This document shows positions 40,072-43,699 of a stretch of DNA of 43,699 nucleotides, piece after piece. The notes under the pieces were generated by a model, which made no database searches, was not told the DNA's origin, and saw nothing but the letters and a program-made list of their open reading frames with translations. The stretch comes from Patescibacteria group bacterium (GTDB taxonomy: Bacteria; Patescibacteriota; Patescibacteriia; JAACEG01), in the NCBI GenBank assembly GCA_034660655.1, contig JAYEJU010000021.1, positions 1 through 43,699 on the forward strand, read 5' to 3'. The translations under genes were made by a program, and so were the position numbers. How positions within the stretch are numbered: position 1 is the first letter of the stretch; each line of letters starts with the position of its first letter.

Positions 40072-41826
40072 ATGAATCTTATCGACGCTTTATATGATAA
40101 GCTAATACAGGACGGTTTAATTTCTGCTGAGAATTTAGAAAAAGTAAAAGTTGAAAGCCAGAATAGCGGAATTTCAGTTGAAGATATTTTAGCAAGGAAA
40201 AAGATTGTTGAATCTGAAAGTTTTGCGCGAGCAAAATCTGAAATTTTTAAAATTCCTTATGTTAATTTAGAGGGAAAATCAATAGATCCTGAGATTTTTA
40301 ATTTTTTACCGTCTGATGTAATAAAAAATTATAAAATTATTCCTTTTGATAAAAGTTCCAAAATAATATCAATGGGAATGGTTAATCCGCAAAATCTTCA
40401 AGCGATTGAATCAATAGAATTTTTAGCTAAAAAGAACAGGCTTAAAATAAAATATTTTATTATATCTCAGAAGAATTTTGATGATACAATTAAAAAATAT
40501 GAGAGCATAGGCGTTGAAGTGAAGGAAGCTCTTGGGAGGGCGCGAAGCATTAGCGGGGCTCATGTAATGAAAAAAGAAAAAAAAGAAAGTATTGGAGAAG
40601 TTATTAGGGGAGCGCCAATTTCTAAAATAGTGTCTGTAATTATCAGGCACGCTGTTGAAGGGGGTGCTTCTGACATTCATATTGAGCCGGGAGAAAAAAA
40701 TACAAGAGTTCGTTATCGTGTTGACGGCATCCTTCATACATCTTTAATTTTGCCTATTTATGTCCATGATTCAATAGTTTCTCGCATAAAGGTTATATCA
40801 AATTTAAAAATTGATGAAACAAGAATACCGCAAGACGGAAGAATTAGATTAAATATTGGAAATAGGCAGGTTGACTTTAGAGTTTCAGCGCTACCATTAA
40901 TGGGAAAAGAAAAAATTGTTATGAGAATTTTAGATACTTCAGGCGGAGTATTAACCTTGCAGGATTTAGGATTTAATAAAAAGCACATTCTTATTTTAGA
41001 ACATAGTATTAAGATTTCGCATGGAATGATTTTGGTTACAGGTCCGACAGGTTCTGGAAAATCAACGACTTTATATTCTTTGCTTAATATGCTTAATAAA
41101 GAAGGCGTGAATATTATTACTTTAGAAGATCCTGTTGAATATCATTTAGACGGCGTTAATCAATCACAAATCAGGCAGGAAGTCGGCTTTACTTTTTCAG
41201 CTGGCTTGCGTTCTATTTTAAGGCAAGATCCTGATATTATTATGGTAGGAGAAATTAGGGATAATGAAACAGCTGAATTAGCGATTCACGCTGGCTTAAC
41301 AGGACATATTGTTTTATCAACATTGCATACCAACAGCGCTTTTGGAGCTATTCCTCGTCTGAAAGATATGAAAGTAGAACCGTTTTTATTGGGTTCTACG
41401 CTTAATATAGTAATCGCGCAGAGGCTAGTAAGAAAATTATGCTCTTTTTGCAAAAAGAAAGTTTCTCTGCCTCCTAATTTAGAGCAAGAGATATTAGAAA
41501 TTTTAAATCAAACACCTGATGTTTATATTAAAGCTTTTGGCATAAAAATTGATAAAAACAAAATTTTAGCTAAAGATTTAGTTTTTTATGGAGCAGAAGG
41601 ATGCTCAAAATGCGGCGGTATTGGTTATCATTCTCGCGCTGTAATAGCTGAAATTTTGGTAATGACTGACAATTTGAGAAAATTGATTGCTAATAACGGC
41701 AATGAGGATAAAATTAAAGAAGAGTTAAACGATCAAAAAATGATTACAATGAAACAGGACGGAATTTTAAAAGCTTTAAGCGGTGTGACAACATTAGAGG
41801 AGATAATGAAAGCGTCAAAAGATTAA
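40072..41826 (+). CDS. pilB: PilB/GspE-family type IV pilus extension ATPase
   Basis: 584 residues. An N-terminal T2SSE-N domain (about 1-145) is followed by the ATPase: SDIHIEPGEKNTRVRYRVDG (200-219), Walker A GPTGSGKST (324-332), Asp box IITLEDPVEY (348-357), Walker B DPDIIMVGEIRD (386-397) and His box GHIVLSTLHT (411-420). A zinc tetracysteine element (C457, C460, C511, C514) is typical of PilB/GspE and absent from the retraction ATPase PilT. It powers pilus extension as a cytoplasmic hexamer docked to PilC. Confidence 0.95.
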   Translation: MNLIDALYDKLIQDGLISAENLEKVKVESQNSGISVEDILARKKIVESESFARAKSEIFKIPYVNLEGKSIDPEIFNFLPSDVIKNYKIIPFDKSSKIISMGMVNPQNLQAIESIEFLAKKNRLKIKYFIISQKNFDDTIKKYESIGVEVKEALGRARSISGAHVMKKEKKESIGEVIRGAPISKIVSVIIRHAVEGGASDIHIEPGEKNTRVRYRVDGILHTSLILPIYVHDSIVSRIKVISNLKIDETRIPQDGRIRLNIGNRQVDFRVSALPLMGKEKIVMRILDTSGGVLTLQDLGFNKKHILILEHSIKISHGMILVTGPTGSGKSTTLYSLLNMLNKEGVNIITLEDPVEYHLDGVNQSQIRQEVGFTFSAGLRSILRQDPDIIMVGEIRDNETAELAIHAGLTGHIVLSTLHTNSAFGAIPRLKDMKVEPFLLGSTLNIVIAQRLVRKLCSFCKKKVSLPPNLEQEILEILNQTPDVYIKAFGIKIDKNKILAKDLVFYGAEGCSKCGGIGYHSRAVIAEILVMTDNLRKLIANNGNEDKIKEELNDQKMITMKQDGILKALSGVTTLEEIMKASKD

Positions 41827-41857
41827 TAAATAGGTTAATTAACTTAAATATTTTTTT

Positions 41858-42256
41858 ATGGCTTTTAAAAAACAAATAAAAATTTTGATTATTGAAGACG
41901 ATAGTTTTTTAAGTGATTTTTATGGCAAAAAATTATCAGATAAAAATTATGAAGTGTTTATAGCTTCTGACGGCGAAAAAGGAGTTAAAATAGCTAAAGA
42001 AAAAAAACCAGATTTGATTTTATTAGATTTGGTTTTGCCAAAAATGAGCGGTTTTGATGTTGTAAAAGAATTAAAATCAGGAGATTGTAAAAATATACCA
42101 ATTGTCCTGCTTACTAATTTAAACGAAAAAGAAAATATAGATAAAGCATTAGATATGGGAGTTGAAGATTATCTGATAAAAGTTTATTTTACGCCTTCGG
42201 AAATAGTTGAAAAAATAAAAAATATTTTGTCTAAACGATATAAATTTAACACATAA
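41858..42256 (+). CDS. stand-alone CheY-like response regulator
   Basis: 132 residues, receiver domain only. ILIIEDDSFLSDFY (about 8-21, acidic pocket), PDLILLDLVLPKMSGFDVV (about 50-68; phospho-acceptor Asp in LLD) and DYLIKVYFTPSEIV (conserved Lys) are present. No output domain. It sits between pilB and pilC and probably controls the pilus motor by protein contact, as PilG/PilH-type receivers do elsewhere. No histidine kinase is in the window. Confidence 0.9.
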   Translation: MAFKKQIKILIIEDDSFLSDFYGKKLSDKNYEVFIASDGEKGVKIAKEKKPDLILLDLVLPKMSGFDVVKELKSGDCKNIPIVLLTNLNEKENIDKALDMGVEDYLIKVYFTPSEIVEKIKNILSKRYKFNT

Positions 42257-42260
42257 TTTT

Positions 42261-43472
42261 GTGCCAATTTTTAATTATAAAGCTAAAACTAAAAAAGGCG
42301 CTGAAATCCATGGAAAAATTGAGGCAATAAACATTAATGTTGCCTCTAAAATTTTAAGTGAAAGAGAATTAACTGTTGTTAATCTAAAAAGAAAAAGAAG
42401 AATTAAATTTTTTGATAAATATTTTAGCAAGCTTTTTAATAAAATACCAGTAAAAGATCTTTTATTTTTTTTGCGAGAACTTTCTGTGTTGATTTCAGCA
42501 AACATTTCTTTAATTCAGTCTTTGCATATTATTGAAAAACAAATAGAAAATAAGGTGTTAAGAGGCGTTATTTTAGAAGTCGCTGACGATGTTGAAGGCG
42601 GAAGCAAATTGTCTGAAAGTTTAAGCAGATTTCCTGATATTTTTGACGGTTTTTACATCAATATAATAAAATCTGGAGAAACAAGCGGAAAATTAGATGA
42701 AGTTTTAAATTATCTGACTGAGGAAGAAGAAAAAAATTATGATATGATGAAGAAACTTAGGGGGGCTATGATTTATCCAGCTTTTATTTTTACCTCGTTA
42801 ATAGCTGTTGGCATTGTAATGATGGTTTTTGTTGTTCCAAAGTTAGCTGGAGTTTTAGAAGAAAGCGGCGCTGAACTGCCTATAACAACTAGAATTTTAA
42901 TGGGGGCAAGCGATTTTTTCACGAATTTTTGGTGGGCTCTCTTAATAGGATTTTTATTTATTTTTTTTGTTTTTAATGTTCTTGTCAAAACAAAAAAAGG
43001 AAAATTATATTGGGATATTTTAAAACTTAACTTGCCGATTGCTGGCAGTTTGTTGCGGAAAGTCTACTTAGTCCGTTTTGCCCGCAGTTTTATTACTTTA
43101 ATGGTCGGCGGAGTTTCTGTTGTTAAATCTCTTAATATAGTTTTAAATGTTGTTGATAACGCGCATTATCAAAATCTAATAGCGCGGACAATCAAAGAAG
43201 TTGAAGATGGGCGTGCCATAGCGGGGGAATTTTTTAATGATAAATATATTCCTCCAATGTTTTCTCAAATGATGTCAATTGGGGAGGAAACAGGGAAAAT
43301 TCCGTTTGTTTTAAAAAAAATAGCTGATTTTTATACTTTAGAAATTGACAATACAATGCGCAATATTATGACAATTATGGAGCCGTTTATTATGATTCTT
43401 ATGGGTTTGGCAGTAGGAGTTATGGTCGCGGCTATAATTTTGCCGATGTATAATTTGTCATCCAGTTTTTAA
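42261..43472 (+). CDS. pilC: PilC/GspF-family inner-membrane platform protein
   Basis: 403 residues starting at GTG 42261, 4 nt after the receiver gene. An N-terminal MPIFNYKAKTKKGAEIHGKI segment is standard for PilC. Two T2SSF repeats follow (about 63-188 and 265-385), each with FxRxLxxLxxAGxxL-like sequence (FFLRELSVLISANISLIQSL; FARSFITLMVGGVSVVKSL) and SGETSGKLDEVL / IGEETGKIPFVL. Three membrane helices lie at about 169-190, 220-240 and 375-397. It is the membrane platform on which PilB acts. Full length. Confidence 0.94.
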   Translation: MPIFNYKAKTKKGAEIHGKIEAININVASKILSERELTVVNLKRKRRIKFFDKYFSKLFNKIPVKDLLFFLRELSVLISANISLIQSLHIIEKQIENKVLRGVILEVADDVEGGSKLSESLSRFPDIFDGFYINIIKSGETSGKLDEVLNYLTEEEEKNYDMMKKLRGAMIYPAFIFTSLIAVGIVMMVFVVPKLAGVLEESGAELPITTRILMGASDFFTNFWWALLIGFLFIFFVFNVLVKTKKGKLYWDILKLNLPIAGSLLRKVYLVRFARSFITLMVGGVSVVKSLNIVLNVVDNAHYQNLIARTIKEVEDGRAIAGEFFNDKYIPPMFSQMMSIGEETGKIPFVLKKIADFYTLEIDNTMRNIMTIMEPFIMILMGLAVGVMVAAIILPMYNLSSSF

Positions 43473-43477
43473 TACCC

Positions 43478-43550
43478 AACCTGACCTCCCCTAAAAGTGG
43501 AGGAACCAGATTTTATAGCCCCCCTGATAAGGGGAGTCAGAGGTGGTTAG
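43478..43550. repeat. GC-richer inverted repeat after pilC, possible terminator
   Basis: AACCTGACCTCCCC at the left and GGGGAGTCAGAGGTGGTT at the right are inverted relatives, with inner hairpins CCTCC-N9-GGAGG and CCCC-TGATA-GGGG. A shortened relative lies at 2430-2464. It is a spacer repeat that could also end the pilus transcript. Confidence 0.55.
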
Positions 43551-43620
43551 TTTAAAAATTGAAAATTAGTTTGCTACATTCTAATCCAAACCTTAATTAA
43601 CTAAAAAAAGACATTTTTTT

Positions 43621-43629
43621 TGGTATAAT
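43621..43629 (+). promoter_or_regulatory. extended -10 promoter of the last gene
   Basis: TGGTATAAT (TGnTATAAT), 38 nt upstream of the ATG at 43668; the -35 region is poor. Confidence 0.5.
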
Positions 43630-43667
43630 TGTTTAATCTAACAAATTAACAATTAACCAATAAAAAG

Positions 43668-43699
43668 ATGCCTTATAAACATATTACATCAATACAGCG
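43668..43699 (+). CDS. start of a gene cut by the window edge
   Basis: ATG at 43668 opens MPYKHITSIQ and continues off the window. An extended -10 promoter lies upstream. Ten residues are too few to name it. Confidence 0.5.
   Translation, partial: MPYKHITSIQ

Overview
The window is a very AT-rich bacterial segment with short spacers, compact operons and almost no Shine-Dalgarno-like sequence in front of the genes (A/T-rich leaders, many ATGs 1-15 nt after the previous stop). TGA occurs as an ordinary stop (for example after the GH57 gene near 25872), so this is not a code-25 Gracilibacteria/Absconditabacteria genome. The gene set (ComEC split into membrane and metallo-beta-lactamase halves, a PilMNO-PilB-receiver-PilC cluster, small AbrB-type proteins, bifunctional phosphoglucose/phosphomannose isomerase, many palindromic spacer repeats) fits a Candidate Phyla Radiation bacterium, most like Parcubacteria. 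That placement is inference; no marker gene in the window settles it.

Layout. 1-6293, mostly minus strand: edge gene, a large palindromic repeat, a RelE-like/AbrB toxin-antitoxin pair with a visible promoter and operator, a candidate free-standing ncRNA, the two halves of ComEC, RodA with a membrane-anchored partner, and tRNA-Glu(TTC). 6294-7201 holds a two-lesion pseudogene of a small secreted protein. 7202-11393, plus: an ABC exporter operon of gliding-type architecture (ATPase, permease, GldG-like protein, DUF4340 protein). 11394-12185 is a non-coding region with a second candidate ncRNA, a perfect 36-bp palindrome and an unlisted 54-residue AbrB-like gene. 12304-15978: lipoprotein cyclophilin, membrane protein with a spermidine-synthase-like domain, and a thioredoxin/DsbD-like thiol transporter. 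15979-18300: groES-groEL with promoter, CIRCE operator and terminator. 18300-23000: small membrane proteins, palindromic repeats, phosphoglucose/mannose isomerase, a Trm9-like methyltransferase and a Fic protein lacking the catalytic His.

23207-35199 is a polysaccharide (glycogen-like) metabolism region: two GT5 glycogen synthases, a GH57 enzyme, two phosphotransferase-fold kinases, a PHP phosphoesterase, a P-loop kinase, a truncated glycosidase and a GalT-family nucleotidyltransferase. Two restriction-modification cassettes (28068-29115 and 30980-32711) sit inside it, next to broken genes, and look like insertions that damaged the operon.

35267-43699 carries a C39-like peptidase and then a type IV pilus assembly operon (PilM, PilN with a long lysine-rich tether, PilO, a small membrane protein, PilB, a CheY-like receiver, PilC), headed by a good sigma70-type promoter and a leader with three tandem hairpins. 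With ComEC at the other end of the window this is consistent with a pilus-based DNA uptake machine.

The most interesting items are the two candidate ncRNAs with their own promoters and terminators, the 36-bp palindrome in front of the tiny AbrB gene, the stretched PilN with three SFWQ motifs, the GalT-containing glycogen cluster interrupted by two RM cassettes, the His-less Fic protein and a family of about 130-170 bp palindromic repeats.
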